Source of the DNA: Winogradskyella sp046545555
Lineage (GTDB): Bacteria > Bacteroidota > Bacteroidia > Flavobacteriales > Flavobacteriaceae
Assembly (NCBI RefSeq): GCF_046545555.1
Contig: NZ_JBHZTH010000002.1
Location: forward strand, 124,001 to 188,000
DNA length: 64,000 nucleotides
Reading direction: 5' to 3'
The notes beneath the pieces are model-generated. The model was not told the origin of the DNA. It worked only from the letters and a program-made list of their open reading frames with translations, and searched no databases. The position numbers and the translations under genes are program-made. Positions 44,907 through 53,462 of the stretch are shown one piece after another. Every line of letters starts with the position of its first letter. The first letter of the stretch is position 1.

Positions 44907-45849
44907 TAATGCACTCGCACAAGCTCGTGACCTTAGCTTACCTTCTCGTGAAGATTCGCTAAAGCGCGACCCATCTGTCTCTCATTTTTGGAACAGTAAT
45001 CGAAAACTGCTCGAAGATGCTTGGTCAGAATGGGAAATTGAAAATAAAGATAAATTACTGGTTCCTGATGAAACCTTACTTGATCCAGAATTGCGAAAAG
45101 CGATAAACGACGCCTGGGAAAACCCAGAAAAAGAAAATGCTGTTGCAGATTTATGGGAAGAAATAATCCCTGGAGTCTATGTTGCACAGTTTTTTGATCT
45201 TGAGCGTTTAACAGATTTTCGTAATTATTTAGAGGATGTGGTAAATTCAGAAATTCCAAGACGTGCACCTTACGGAATTCAATTGAATCGCTACGGAATT
45301 ATGCTAGATCCACGCTCGGAAGGTCATTTGGCAGCGCCTAATTTCCAAGATTTTTACAATACGATGATGGATCGCTTTATGCGTCCGATTGCACGTTTGT
45401 TATTAGGGACTTACGGTTATGATAACCAAACATTTGGCTTTTCTATTCAGTATAATCCTGACAAGGATAAAGATTTACATGCGCATACTGATGCTTCTGC
45501 TGCTACTTTAAATATCAACATTAACTTACCTGATGAAGAATTTACAGGTTCACAAGTTGATTTCTATGATAAAGCAACAGGAAAAACTGTGCAAACTGTA
45601 TTTGAACCAGGTAAAGCAATACTCCATCGTGGTAATGTGCCGCACGCTACGCATCCTATAACTAGTGGACAGCGTAGTAATTTGGTGGTATGGCTTTACG
45701 GAGACCAAATGCAAATTCCGCGTGGTGGTGCAAGTAGTTATGGTAGTGTTGGCAACAGAGCATCTTCAGTGGATGATAATAAAAGTGTAGGCGCTCGTGA
45801 ACGTTGGAGTGTTCCAGACAGTCCTAAAGATACTTTTGCACCATTTTAA
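44899..45849 (+). CDS. Predicted 2-oxoglutarate/Fe(II) dioxygenase
   Basis: A 316-residue cytoplasmic protein with a double-stranded beta-helix pattern in its second half. The iron-binding triad is visible as HAHTD (HxD) and the distal histidine in HRGNVPHATHP; the following SGQRSNLVVW gives the arginine that binds 2-oxoglutarate. The first ~100 residues are helical and unassigned. The tail (about 270-316) is Gly/Ser-rich. It resembles prolyl-4-hydroxylase-like 2OG oxygenases. Third gene of the HxlR-controlled operon. Its DNA looks slightly richer in G and C than its neighbours, which is a visual impression only. Confidence 0.78.
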   Translation: MNNNALAQARDLSLPSREDSLKRDPSVSHFWNSNRKLLEDAWSEWEIENKDKLLVPDETLLDPELRKAINDAWENPEKENAVADLWEEIIPGVYVAQFFDLERLTDFRNYLEDVVNSEIPRRAPYGIQLNRYGIMLDPRSEGHLAAPNFQDFYNTMMDRFMRPIARLLLGTYGYDNQTFGFSIQYNPDKDKDLHAHTDASAATLNININLPDEEFTGSQVDFYDKATGKTVQTVFEPGKAILHRGNVPHATHPITSGQRSNLVVWLYGDQMQIPRGGASSYGSVGNRASSVDDNKSVGARERWSVPDSPKDTFAPF

Positions 45850-45980
45850 AAGAATAAATTTTTTAATCGAATTTGTTAAAGTAACTTTATTGAAATGAAA
45901 TATTTAGTATATAAATAAAATCCCAAAGAATCTACCAGAACGGGAACTTACACAGATGTATTAAATTAAAACCATCTAGA

Positions 45981-47270
45981 ATGAATAAAAAAATAGGATT
46001 AAAGGAAGCCATTTCAATCGGAATTGGAGGTATGGTTGGTGGTGGCATATTTGCTGTACTTGGTTTGGCTGTTGCTTTAGCAAAAGGTGGAACACCAGCA
46101 TCTTTTTTATTTGCTGGTTTAATTGCACTAATTACATCTTATAGTTATGTAAAATTATCACTCAAATATCCAGACAGAGGAGGAACCGTTAAATTTATTA
46201 ATCAAGGTTTCGGAATAGGTGTTTTTAGTGGTGGTGTTAATAATTTGCTGTGGATAAGTTACATTATTATGCTTGCGTTATATGCTTCTGCATTTGGTTC
46301 TTACGCACCTAATTTGTTTGAGCTAACGAGTGATAAAACTCTAGACTCACATATATATGCATCTGCTATTGTCATTCTAGCTACAGCAATAAATTATTAT
46401 AGTATTACGGTTGTTGGAAAAATAGAATCTTATGCAGTAATTATTAAACTTTTTATTTTATTGTCTTTTGTTGGATTCGGTATATATGGATTGATTGGCA
46501 ATCCGCATTTGGAACAATTATCACCTGAGAATTGGGAATCATCATTTAAGCTACTTACCGCAGGAATGGTGATTTTTGTGGCTTATGAAGGTTTTGAGCT
46601 CATCGCTAACGCAGCACCAGATATAGAAAACCCTAAAAAAAATATACCAAGAGCATATTTTTGGTCTGTCATTTTTGTAATATGTTTGTATGTTATCATA
46701 GCAACAATTACAGTTGGATCTTTAGATTTTAAGACTATTTCAACAGCGCAAGATTATGTTCTGGCAGAAGCTGCAAAGCCGATGTTGGGGAAATTGGGCT
46801 TTACAATAATTACCATAGCTGCATTAATATCTACATTTTCTGCGATTAACGCGTCACTTTATGGAGGTAGTAGAGTAAGTTATGAGATTGCAGAAGATGG
46901 TGAATTGCCTAATCAGTTTACAAACCAACTTTGGAATCAACCAATAGGTTTATTAATAACCACAATTTTAACACTTGTTTTGGTCAATACATTACAATTA
47001 GAAAGTATCTCTACCGCAGGTAGTGTTGGTTTTTTATTGATTTTTGCTATCGTAAATTTTGCTGGATACAAATTAGCAAACGAAACAGATAGTAAGAAAA
47101 GTATTCCGCTTGTTGGTGCACTATTATCCTTTTTTGCTATGATTGCCTTACTTGTTCAGCATTATGGTACAAATAAAATTGATGTTTTTATTGCATTAGG
47201 TATCATTGCATTTAGTTTTGTAGTAGAATTCATATATAGAAAATCAAAATATTCAAAAAAAAGATTATAA
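45981..47270 (+). CDS. APC-family amino acid permease
   Basis: Twelve-helix secondary transporter of the APC superfamily, 429 residues. The first helix carries the unwound substrate motif GIGGMVGGGIFAVLG, and helix 6 has FVAYEGFELIANAAPDI, both typical. It has the conserved cytoplasmic loop DRGGTVKFI. Substrate is probably an amino acid or polyamine but cannot be fixed. A bidirectional terminator follows at 47351. Confidence 0.92.
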   Translation: MNKKIGLKEAISIGIGGMVGGGIFAVLGLAVALAKGGTPASFLFAGLIALITSYSYVKLSLKYPDRGGTVKFINQGFGIGVFSGGVNNLLWISYIIMLALYASAFGSYAPNLFELTSDKTLDSHIYASAIVILATAINYYSITVVGKIESYAVIIKLFILLSFVGFGIYGLIGNPHLEQLSPENWESSFKLLTAGMVIFVAYEGFELIANAAPDIENPKKNIPRAYFWSVIFVICLYVIIATITVGSLDFKTISTAQDYVLAEAAKPMLGKLGFTIITIAALISTFSAINASLYGGSRVSYEIAEDGELPNQFTNQLWNQPIGLLITTILTLVLVNTLQLESISTAGSVGFLLIFAIVNFAGYKLANETDSKKSIPLVGALLSFFAMIALLVQHYGTNKIDVFIALGIIAFSFVVEFIYRKSKYSKKRL

Positions 47271-47350
47271 TATAATAAAGTGAGTAATATCTTAATCTAC
47301 AAATGATTTAATGGTAATATTATAATTAAAACCAATATATTTCAAAAAGA

Positions 47351-47382
47351 AAAACGGTTTGAGGAATCACTCAAACCGTTTT
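47351..47382. terminator. Bidirectional terminator between permease and carboxylase genes
   Basis: A perfect 13-bp stem AAAACGGTTTGAG/CTCAAACCGTTTT with a 6-base loop. T-rich sequence follows on the minus strand (for the carboxylase genes), and a weaker one on the plus strand (for the permease). Confidence 0.88.
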
Positions 47383-47401
47383 ATATTATTTAGTTTTCTA
47401 A

Positions 47402-48943
47402 TTACAACGGAATATTCCCATGCTTACGCTGAGGTTTTACAACGTCTTTATTTTCAAGCATACTAAACGCTTTTATCAATTTTCGTCTTGTATTATGAGG
47501 TAGAATCACTTCATCAACAAAACCACGCTCTGCTGCACTATATGGATTAGCAAAAAGCTCAGCATACTCGGCTTCCTTTTCTTTCCATTTGACTTCTTTA
47601 TCATCTGCTGAAGAAATTTCACGTTTAAAGATAATCTCGGCGGCACCTTTAGCTCCCATAACCGCAATTTCGGCATTTGGCCACGCAAAATTCATGTCTG
47701 CACCAATGTGTTTTGAATTCATAACATCATAAGCACCGCCATAAGCTTTTCTTGTAATAACCGTAACTCGCGGCACTGTAGCTTCAGAAAATGCATATAG
47801 TAATTTTGCTCCATTTGTTATTATGGCATTCCACTCTTGATCAGTTCCTGGTAAAAATCCTGGAACATCTTCTAATACCAATAAAGGAATATTAAAACAA
47901 TCGCAAAAACGAACAAAGCGAGCCGCTTTAGTAGAACTATTAACGTCCAAAACACCAGCTAAAAACATAGGTTGGTTAGCAACAATACCAATAGATTTAC
48001 CGCCTAATCTCGCAAAACCTACAATAATATTTTCTGCGAAATCTTTGTGTATTTCATAAAAAGAATCTTCATCAATAATTCCTTCAATCACCTGATGCAT
48101 ATCATAAGGTTTATTAGCATTTTCTGGCACAATTGTATCTAAAAGGTCTCTTATTTCTTCTTTGAGTTCAAAATCTAAATCTTGAGGTTTTTCTTTATTA
48201 CTTTGAGGTAGATAACTTAGAAGTCGTTTTACATCTTCCAAACATTCTACATCATTAGTAGATGTTTTATGAGCAACGCCAGATTTTGATGAGTGTACAG
48301 ATGCACCACCAAGTTCCTCGCTCGTAACTTCTTCGTTAGTCACTGTTTTTACAACATTTGGTCCAGTTACAAACATATAACTAGTGTCTTGTACCATTAA
48401 AGTGAAATCTGTCATTGCAGGTGAATACACAGCACCACCAGCACAGGGTCCCATAATTGCAGAAACCTGAGGAATCACTCCAGATGCTTGAACATTTCGA
48501 TAGAAAATATCTGCATAACCACCTAATGAACGCACACCTTCTTGAATCCGTGCTCCACCAGAATCATTTAATCCAATGATTGGTGCTCCAACATTCACAG
48601 CCATATCCATAATCTTACATATTTTTTCAGCATGTGTTTCTGATAAAGAACCACCGAAAACGGTAAAGTCTTGAGCAAATACATAAATCAATCTACCATT
48701 AACGGTACCATAACCAGTAACTACACCATCACCATAAAATTGCTGGTTTGCCATTCCGAAATCCTTTGTCCTATGTGTCACTAGGGCACCAATCTCTTCA
48801 AACGAACCTTCATCTAATAAATACATAACACGCTCTCTTGCGGTTAGTTTCTTTTTTTGATGTTGTTTATCTATTCTGGCTTGACCTCCTCCTAGTTTGG
48901 CTAAGGCTAGTTTGTCGTTTAGTGTTTTTATTTTTGAATTCAT
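47402..48943 (-). CDS. Acyl-CoA carboxylase carboxyltransferase (beta) subunit
   Basis: Biotin-dependent carboxyltransferase of the propionyl-CoA carboxylase beta/methylmalonyl-CoA decarboxylase family, 513 residues. Two crotonase-like halves are present. The first has GVVTGYGTVNGRLIYVFAQD and the oxyanion region GPCAGGAVYSPA; the second has LEDVPGFLPGTDQE and AYGGAYDVM. It transfers CO2 from carboxybiotin to an acyl-CoA, most likely propionyl-CoA. It lies downstream of the biotin carboxylase and biotin carrier genes on the same strand, with a REP-like palindrome in the 86-base gap. Confidence 0.94.
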   Translation of the reverse strand: MNSKIKTLNDKLALAKLGGGQARIDKQHQKKKLTARERVMYLLDEGSFEEIGALVTHRTKDFGMANQQFYGDGVVTGYGTVNGRLIYVFAQDFTVFGGSLSETHAEKICKIMDMAVNVGAPIIGLNDSGGARIQEGVRSLGGYADIFYRNVQASGVIPQVSAIMGPCAGGAVYSPAMTDFTLMVQDTSYMFVTGPNVVKTVTNEEVTSEELGGASVHSSKSGVAHKTSTNDVECLEDVKRLLSYLPQSNKEKPQDLDFELKEEIRDLLDTIVPENANKPYDMHQVIEGIIDEDSFYEIHKDFAENIIVGFARLGGKSIGIVANQPMFLAGVLDVNSSTKAARFVRFCDCFNIPLLVLEDVPGFLPGTDQEWNAIITNGAKLLYAFSEATVPRVTVITRKAYGGAYDVMNSKHIGADMNFAWPNAEIAVMGAKGAAEIIFKREISSADDKEVKWKEKEAEYAELFANPYSAAERGFVDEVILPHNTRRKLIKAFSMLENKDVVKPQRKHGNIPL

Positions 48944-48957
48944 ATTCTCCTTAATTT

Positions 48958-49021
48958 GTCATTCTGAACTTGATTCAGAATCTAGTTTTTTATGTGGATT
49001 CCGCATCAAGTGCGGAATGAC
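48958..49021. repeat. REP-like double palindrome between carboxylase genes
   Basis: Two 28-base arms (48958-48985 and 48994-49021) are imperfect inverse copies, and each arm is itself a hairpin: ATTCTGA/TTCAGAAT and ATTCCGCA/TGCGGAAT. The outer ends are GTCATTC/GAATGAC. This form is common as an intergenic repeat in Bacteroidota genomes. It may stabilise or terminate part of the transcript. Confidence 0.8.
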
Positions 49022-49029
49022 AGTAGGTG

Positions 49030-50469
49030 TTAATTAGGTAATCGTAATAATTTCTGATCTTCTAAATAACGCTTCAATGCGATTTTTGCTGCAATCTCAC
49101 CTTCTATTTTATGTTGTTCTGATAATAGGCTAGGAGAGTAGTACTTTTTTACAAAGTGTGTGTCAAAATTTCCACTTCTAAAGGCGTCATGCTCGCAAAC
49201 AAATCGCCCAAATGGTAATGTGGTTTCTACACCTTTTACGTGATAACTATCAATTGCTTTAATCATTAACTCAATTGCTTCCTCTCTTGTATCTCCATAG
49301 GTAATCAACTTAGACAACATTGGATCATAATAGATTGGTATATCCATGCCTTCTTCAAAACCATTATCTACGCGTATATTTTCTCCTTCAGGCAATTGGT
49401 AAACTTCTAAATTACCAACACTTGGTAAAAAATCATTCATTGGATCTTCTGCATACACACGAAGTTCTAACGCATGACCATTGATTTTTAGATCCTCTTG
49501 TTTAATGTTCAAATTTTCCCCTCTAGCAACTCTAATCTGAAGCTCAACCAAATCTACACCAGCAATCCATTCAGAAACGGGATGTTCTACTTGAAGTCGC
49601 GTATTCATTTCTAAGAAATAGAAATTTAAATTTTCATCTAATAGGAATTCAACCGTACCTGCATTTATGTAGTCGCAAGACTTAGCCACGTTAATAGCTG
49701 CTTGTCCCATTTTTTCTCTTAACTCTGGGGTTAAAACAGCAGAAGGTGCTTCTTCTACTACTTTTTGATGACGTCTTTGTACTGAGCATTCGCGCTCAAA
49801 GAAATGCAAATAATTACCGTGCATATCTGCCATTACTTGAATTTCTATATGTCTTGGTGAAGCAACGTACTTTTCAATAAATACTGAACCATCACCAAAA
49901 GCATTTGTAGCTTCACTAATGGCTCTATCCATTTGAGACTCAAATTCAGCTTCGTTTTCTACAATACGCATTCCTTTTCCGCCACCTCCAGCAGAGGCTT
50001 TAATTAGAATAGGAAAACCTATATTATTGGCAATTTTTTTAGCTTCAGGAATGTCGGTAATCGCTTCATCTGTACCTGGTACCATGGGAATGTCGTAAGC
50101 TTTAACTGTTTCCTTTGCTGCCAGTTTACTTCCCATAACCTTAATGGCCTTAGAACGTGGTCCAATGAATATAATATTGTTAGCTTCGCATAACTCAGCA
50201 AAATCAGCATTTTCACTAAGGAAACCATACCCTGGATGAATACCGTCGACATTAAGAGATTTAGCAACCTCGATTATTTTATCTCCTTTTAAATAGGATT
50301 GATTAGATGGAGCAGGACCAATACAAACCGCTTCGTCTGCATATTTCACATGGAGTGCATTTCTATCTACCTCAGAAAAAACAGCTACTGTTTTAATTCC
50401 CATTTTTTTTGCCGTACGCATAACACGAATAGCAATTTCGCCTCTATTTGCGACCAAAATCTTCTTCAT
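49030..50469 (-). CDS. accC: Biotin carboxylase subunit of acyl-CoA carboxylase
   Basis: ATP-dependent carboxylation of biotin on the carrier subunit. The 479-residue protein shows KKILVANRGEIAIRVMR, HPGYGFLSENADFA, the glycine-rich ATP loop IKASAGGGGKGMR, biotin/bicarbonate residues in FLEMNTRLQVEHPVSE, and a complete C-terminal domain. I used ATG 50469 (MKKILVANRG), two bases after the carrier gene stop, rather than an in-frame TTG at 50478. Grouping with the carrier and a PccB-like subunit suggests a propionyl-CoA carboxylase-type enzyme, although an AccC role in lipid synthesis cannot be excluded. Confidence 0.94.
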   Translation of the reverse strand: MKKILVANRGEIAIRVMRTAKKMGIKTVAVFSEVDRNALHVKYADEAVCIGPAPSNQSYLKGDKIIEVAKSLNVDGIHPGYGFLSENADFAELCEANNIIFIGPRSKAIKVMGSKLAAKETVKAYDIPMVPGTDEAITDIPEAKKIANNIGFPILIKASAGGGGKGMRIVENEAEFESQMDRAISEATNAFGDGSVFIEKYVASPRHIEIQVMADMHGNYLHFFERECSVQRRHQKVVEEAPSAVLTPELREKMGQAAINVAKSCDYINAGTVEFLLDENLNFYFLEMNTRLQVEHPVSEWIAGVDLVELQIRVARGENLNIKQEDLKINGHALELRVYAEDPMNDFLPSVGNLEVYQLPEGENIRVDNGFEEGMDIPIYYDPMLSKLITYGDTREEAIELMIKAIDSYHVKGVETTLPFGRFVCEHDAFRSGNFDTHFVKKYYSPSLLSEQHKIEGEIAAKIALKRYLEDQKLLRLPN

Positions 50470-50470
50470 A

Positions 50471-50947
50471 TTATTCAAACGTTATTAATAGTGAGTTTTT
50501 ATCTACAGTCTCTCCTTGTTTTACACTTATTGATTTAATTATTCCGTCTCTTGGTGAATTAATTACATTTTCCATTTTCATGGCCTCAAGAATTATTAGA
50601 GCATCATTTTCTTTAACTTCTTCTCCTTCGTTCACGCTAATCTCTAAAATTAATCCTGGCATAGGAGCTTTAATTTCGTTAATCTGTTTAGACGCACCAA
50701 TTTCGAAACCTAATGCTTCAATTTGCTGATCTAACGCGTCGTTAATGTCAACCTGATAGATATTGTTATTAACTTTAACCTCGTATGTTTTTTGGTTGAA
50801 TTCAGATTTTAAAATAGATGCTTTTATTGTAGTGTTATTTTGTAAAATATGGTAGTGATTTGGAGATATTTCAATAGCATCTAGCGTTTCGGTAGCTTCT
50901 CTTGTAACATCGAAACTATGAGAATTATTGACTTTTATTTTATACAT
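50471..50947 (-). CDS. Biotin carboxyl carrier-type protein
   Basis: Carrier subunit of the same enzyme, 158 residues. The C-terminal biotinyl domain has the canonical EAMKMEN with the biotinylated lysine, in the usual 35 residues before the end, preceded by PMPGLILEISVNEGEEV. The N-terminal ~75 residues form a beta-rich linker region rather than the Pro/Ala-rich linker of E. coli AccB. It is the first gene of the carboxylase cluster and nearly abuts the carboxylase gene. Confidence 0.93.
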   Translation of the reverse strand: MYKIKVNNSHSFDVTREATETLDAIEISPNHYHILQNNTTIKASILKSEFNQKTYEVKVNNNIYQVDINDALDQQIEALGFEIGASKQINEIKAPMPGLILEISVNEGEEVKENDALIILEAMKMENVINSPRDGIIKSISVKQGETVDKNSLLITFE

Positions 50948-51029
50948 ATAATGACATTTATTGCAGTATTAATGATTTAAATCAAATCTATTGCAAAATA
51001 TAAAATTTTAGAGGTTTATATTAAGACTT

Positions 51030-51707
51030 TCACAAAGTTTTAAAGTTTGAACCGTCTTGATGTTTTTTAATTGCTTTTCTAGATAAATAGATAGCGATAG
51101 CAAGTGATATAAATGCTCCGATAGAAATACCAGGAATGAAGCGAATGAATAGAAAGAAGTCATAAGCTCCATGAAATAAGGTAGCCAATAAAAGACCTGT
51201 AATATTTAATTTAATTCGATTTTTGGAAAACTTAGCTTTACCCATATAATAACCCATTAATATACCAAAGGTTGCATGGGCAGGTACTGCTGTAAAAGCC
51301 CTTAAAATGGCAGTTTCATAACCACCTTCTAATACGTACATTATATTCTCAGTACAAGCAAATCCCATAGACACCATTACTGCATATATGATACCATCAT
51401 AAGGCTCATTAAATGCTTTCTTAGGTTGTGCAAAATATTTAACGATAACATACTTACTAAATTCTTCTGCTAATGCAACTACAAAAAAGGCCTGAATAAA
51501 TTGTTGCCAAATACTGTACTTATCAGTTAAAGGAATAAGACTTCCTGTAAAGGTGTATAGTACAATTACGATTAATACACTTAGTATTGCTCCAAAAAGA
51601 AAATTAAGTAGCAGCAAGCCTTTGGGTTCTTTTTCATACTTATCTTGAAAATAGATGTAAAGAATAATTATCATTACTGGTGCAACTGCTAAGAGTACGA
51701 GATTCAT
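51030..51707 (-). CDS. PrsW-family intramembrane metalloprotease
   Basis: A 225-residue membrane protein with about seven helices and the PrsW motifs: AEEFSKY, FACTENIMY, HATFGILMGYYMG and LFHGAYDF, which supply the acidic and histidine metal ligands. In Bacillus PrsW cleaves an anti-sigma factor; whether this one does is unknown, and no sigma/anti-sigma pair is nearby. Its ATG overlaps the NUDIX stop by 4 bases, so it is co-translated with that gene. Confidence 0.9.
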   Translation of the reverse strand: MNLVLLAVAPVMIIILYIYFQDKYEKEPKGLLLLNFLFGAILSVLIVIVLYTFTGSLIPLTDKYSIWQQFIQAFFVVALAEEFSKYVIVKYFAQPKKAFNEPYDGIIYAVMVSMGFACTENIMYVLEGGYETAILRAFTAVPAHATFGILMGYYMGKAKFSKNRIKLNITGLLLATLFHGAYDFFLFIRFIPGISIGAFISLAIAIYLSRKAIKKHQDGSNFKTL

Positions 51708-52261
51708 AAGTTAATTTTTTCTTTTATCCGATCTAAAACAAATTTGTAATAGGACGCATTGGTGCTTATAAAGTGGTTGTTTGATATGCTTTTTTCTAAT
51801 AAACCTTCGAAAGTATGAAACGTCACTAATTTTAAAGCCTCTACTTCGTCCTTTTGAGGAATTAGAGCTTCTATATTTATATTAACATTGGCGATAAAAA
51901 CTTGATGAAATTCATTATCTTGAATGGTGCCATTTTCATAAGTTGATTCGTGCAGAAATACTCCTATTTTGTCTAAATTTCTAGCTTCTAATTCTAAACC
52001 AATTTCTTCTTTAGTTTCTCTCAACGCGGCTTCAATAAATGTTTCTCCAGCATCAATATGACCTGCAACTGAAACATCCCAAAGTAAAGGATGAATTGCT
52101 TTTTTATGTGATCTCTGTTGCAATAAGATTTCGCCTTCTAAATTATAAATCCACAAATGGATGGTGTTATGGTACCAACCGTTTTTATGAGCTTCTGATT
52201 TTAGAACAACTTTATTTGTTGGTTCACCTTTTGGTGTAACGATGTCTATATATTCTTCCAT
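51704..52261 (-). CDS. NUDIX hydrolase
   Basis: A 185-residue pyrophosphohydrolase with a complete Nudix box: GHIDAGETFIEAALRE then TKEEIGLEL, including the REXXEE metal-binding glutamates. The N-terminal IVTPKGEPTNKVVLKSEAHK and HLWIYNLEGEILLQQRS match the isopentenyl-diphosphate isomerase-like/YfcD group. The substrate is unknown. It is 5 bases after the aminotransferase gene and overlaps PrsW by 4. Confidence 0.92.
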   Translation of the reverse strand: MEEYIDIVTPKGEPTNKVVLKSEAHKNGWYHNTIHLWIYNLEGEILLQQRSHKKAIHPLLWDVSVAGHIDAGETFIEAALRETKEEIGLELEARNLDKIGVFLHESTYENGTIQDNEFHQVFIANVNINIEALIPQKDEVEALKLVTFHTFEGLLEKSISNNHFISTNASYYKFVLDRIKEKINL

Positions 52262-52266
52262 TAATT

Positions 52267-53409
52267 TTATAAAGAAGTAATAGTTTTAACTAAGGTTTCG
52301 AATTGTGATTTTGTATTAAACACATGGCAAGATACTCGCATATATTCACCACGATAAGATAAACTAATATTAGCTTTACTTATTTCTGCTTTTAAATGGT
52401 CTAAATCAATAGTTTTTGGAATTTTTATACCAAATAAATGCTTGGCCCTTATTTGAGAGGAATCAGTATGGAAGCCTAGTTTATTTAATTTATTTAAAGC
52501 ATCTAACGAAATATGGTTACAGTAGTCTTGTAATTCGTTAGTGTTTATTCTCAAGATTTCAGTTAATGCTGCAATCTGCATTTTTACATAAATAAAACTT
52601 GCACATTCACCAGCATTATATCTTTGAGCTAAGGGCTTGTATTCGTTTTGATATTTTGTAAGTCCTGCAAGGTTTTCACTATTCAAACGTATAGACCAAT
52701 TTTGCTCTATAGGTTCGCCATTATCAAAATAGTCACTGTAATAGGCGTAAGCACATCCATAAGGTCCAAATAGCCATTTGTAACCAGCACAAACTAATGC
52801 GTCTGGTTGTATATCTTTTACAGAAAAAGGTAGTGCGCCTAGTGATTGACTACCGTCTATAATTAAAAGTGCATTATATTTTGATGTTTTTTCTCTTATG
52901 GCTTTTAGGTCGAAAATGTATCCGTTAGCCCAATGAATTTGACCGATTGCAACTACTGCTGTTTTAGTTGTGATGGCTTTGAGAATTTCCGTATTCCAAT
53001 TTTCGATTTGTTGCGGTTGCCGTATGGTTACAATTTTTGCTTCAAATTTGTCGGCCAGCGTTTTCCAGATATAAACATTACTAGGAAATTGCTCTTCAGC
53101 TATCAAAATTTCGTCTCCTTTCTTTAAAATTATATTATTTGCAACATTTGCCATACCATAGGATACTGATGGAATAGTAACTACACGATTATAATCTTCT
53201 ACATCTATAACTTTAGCAAATAATTTTCTAAGTTCTGAAACTGGCTCAAATAAATCAGAGGATTGAAAATAATCTGGTCGACTTTTTTTTGTAACAGCAA
53301 CTATACCAGCATTTTCAACTGATTTAAAAGCAGGTGAAAAACTCGCTGTATTAAAATATATTATATCATCCGGGAAAGCGAATTGGTCTTTTAAGTTTGC
53401 TAATGGCAT
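52267..53409 (-). CDS. Class V PLP-dependent aminotransferase
   Basis: A 380-residue fold-type I PLP enzyme of the cysteine desulfurase-like/isopenicillin epimerase group. The cofactor aspartate is in LIIDGSQSLGALPF and the Schiff-base lysine in VCAGYKWLFGPYGCAYAYY. The active-site cysteine loop of true desulfurases is not evident. It starts the three-gene run with NUDIX and PrsW, and a terminator-like hairpin separates it from the M42 peptidase gene upstream. Substrate unknown. Confidence 0.88.
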   Translation of the reverse strand: MPLANLKDQFAFPDDIIYFNTASFSPAFKSVENAGIVAVTKKSRPDYFQSSDLFEPVSELRKLFAKVIDVEDYNRVVTIPSVSYGMANVANNIILKKGDEILIAEEQFPSNVYIWKTLADKFEAKIVTIRQPQQIENWNTEILKAITTKTAVVAIGQIHWANGYIFDLKAIREKTSKYNALLIIDGSQSLGALPFSVKDIQPDALVCAGYKWLFGPYGCAYAYYSDYFDNGEPIEQNWSIRLNSENLAGLTKYQNEYKPLAQRYNAGECASFIYVKMQIAALTEILRINTNELQDYCNHISLDALNKLNKLGFHTDSSQIRAKHLFGIKIPKTIDLDHLKAEISKANISLSYRGEYMRVSCHVFNTKSQFETLVKTITSL

Positions 53410-53423
53410 GTATTAAAGTAAAT

Positions 53424-53455
53424 AGACCTGTTAAGAATTGAAACTTAACAGGTCT
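53424..53455 (-). terminator. Hairpin terminator after the M42 peptidase gene
   Basis: A perfect 12-bp stem AGACCTGTTAAG/CTTAACAGGTCT with an 8-base loop, directly past the M42 stop. The T-tract is weak on the minus strand, so it may be a 3' stability hairpin. Confidence 0.65.
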
Positions 53456-53462
53456 TTAGTTG

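Noticed and set aside
44933..45268. 111-residue minus-strand ORF opposite the 2OG oxygenase
   Set aside because: It lies wholly within a gene with clear catalytic residues on the other strand and has no recognisable start signal.
48958..49021. Palindromic element considered as an insertion-sequence end or attachment site
   Set aside because: There is no transposase or target duplication and only one element; the double-hairpin form fits an intergenic REP-like repeat better.
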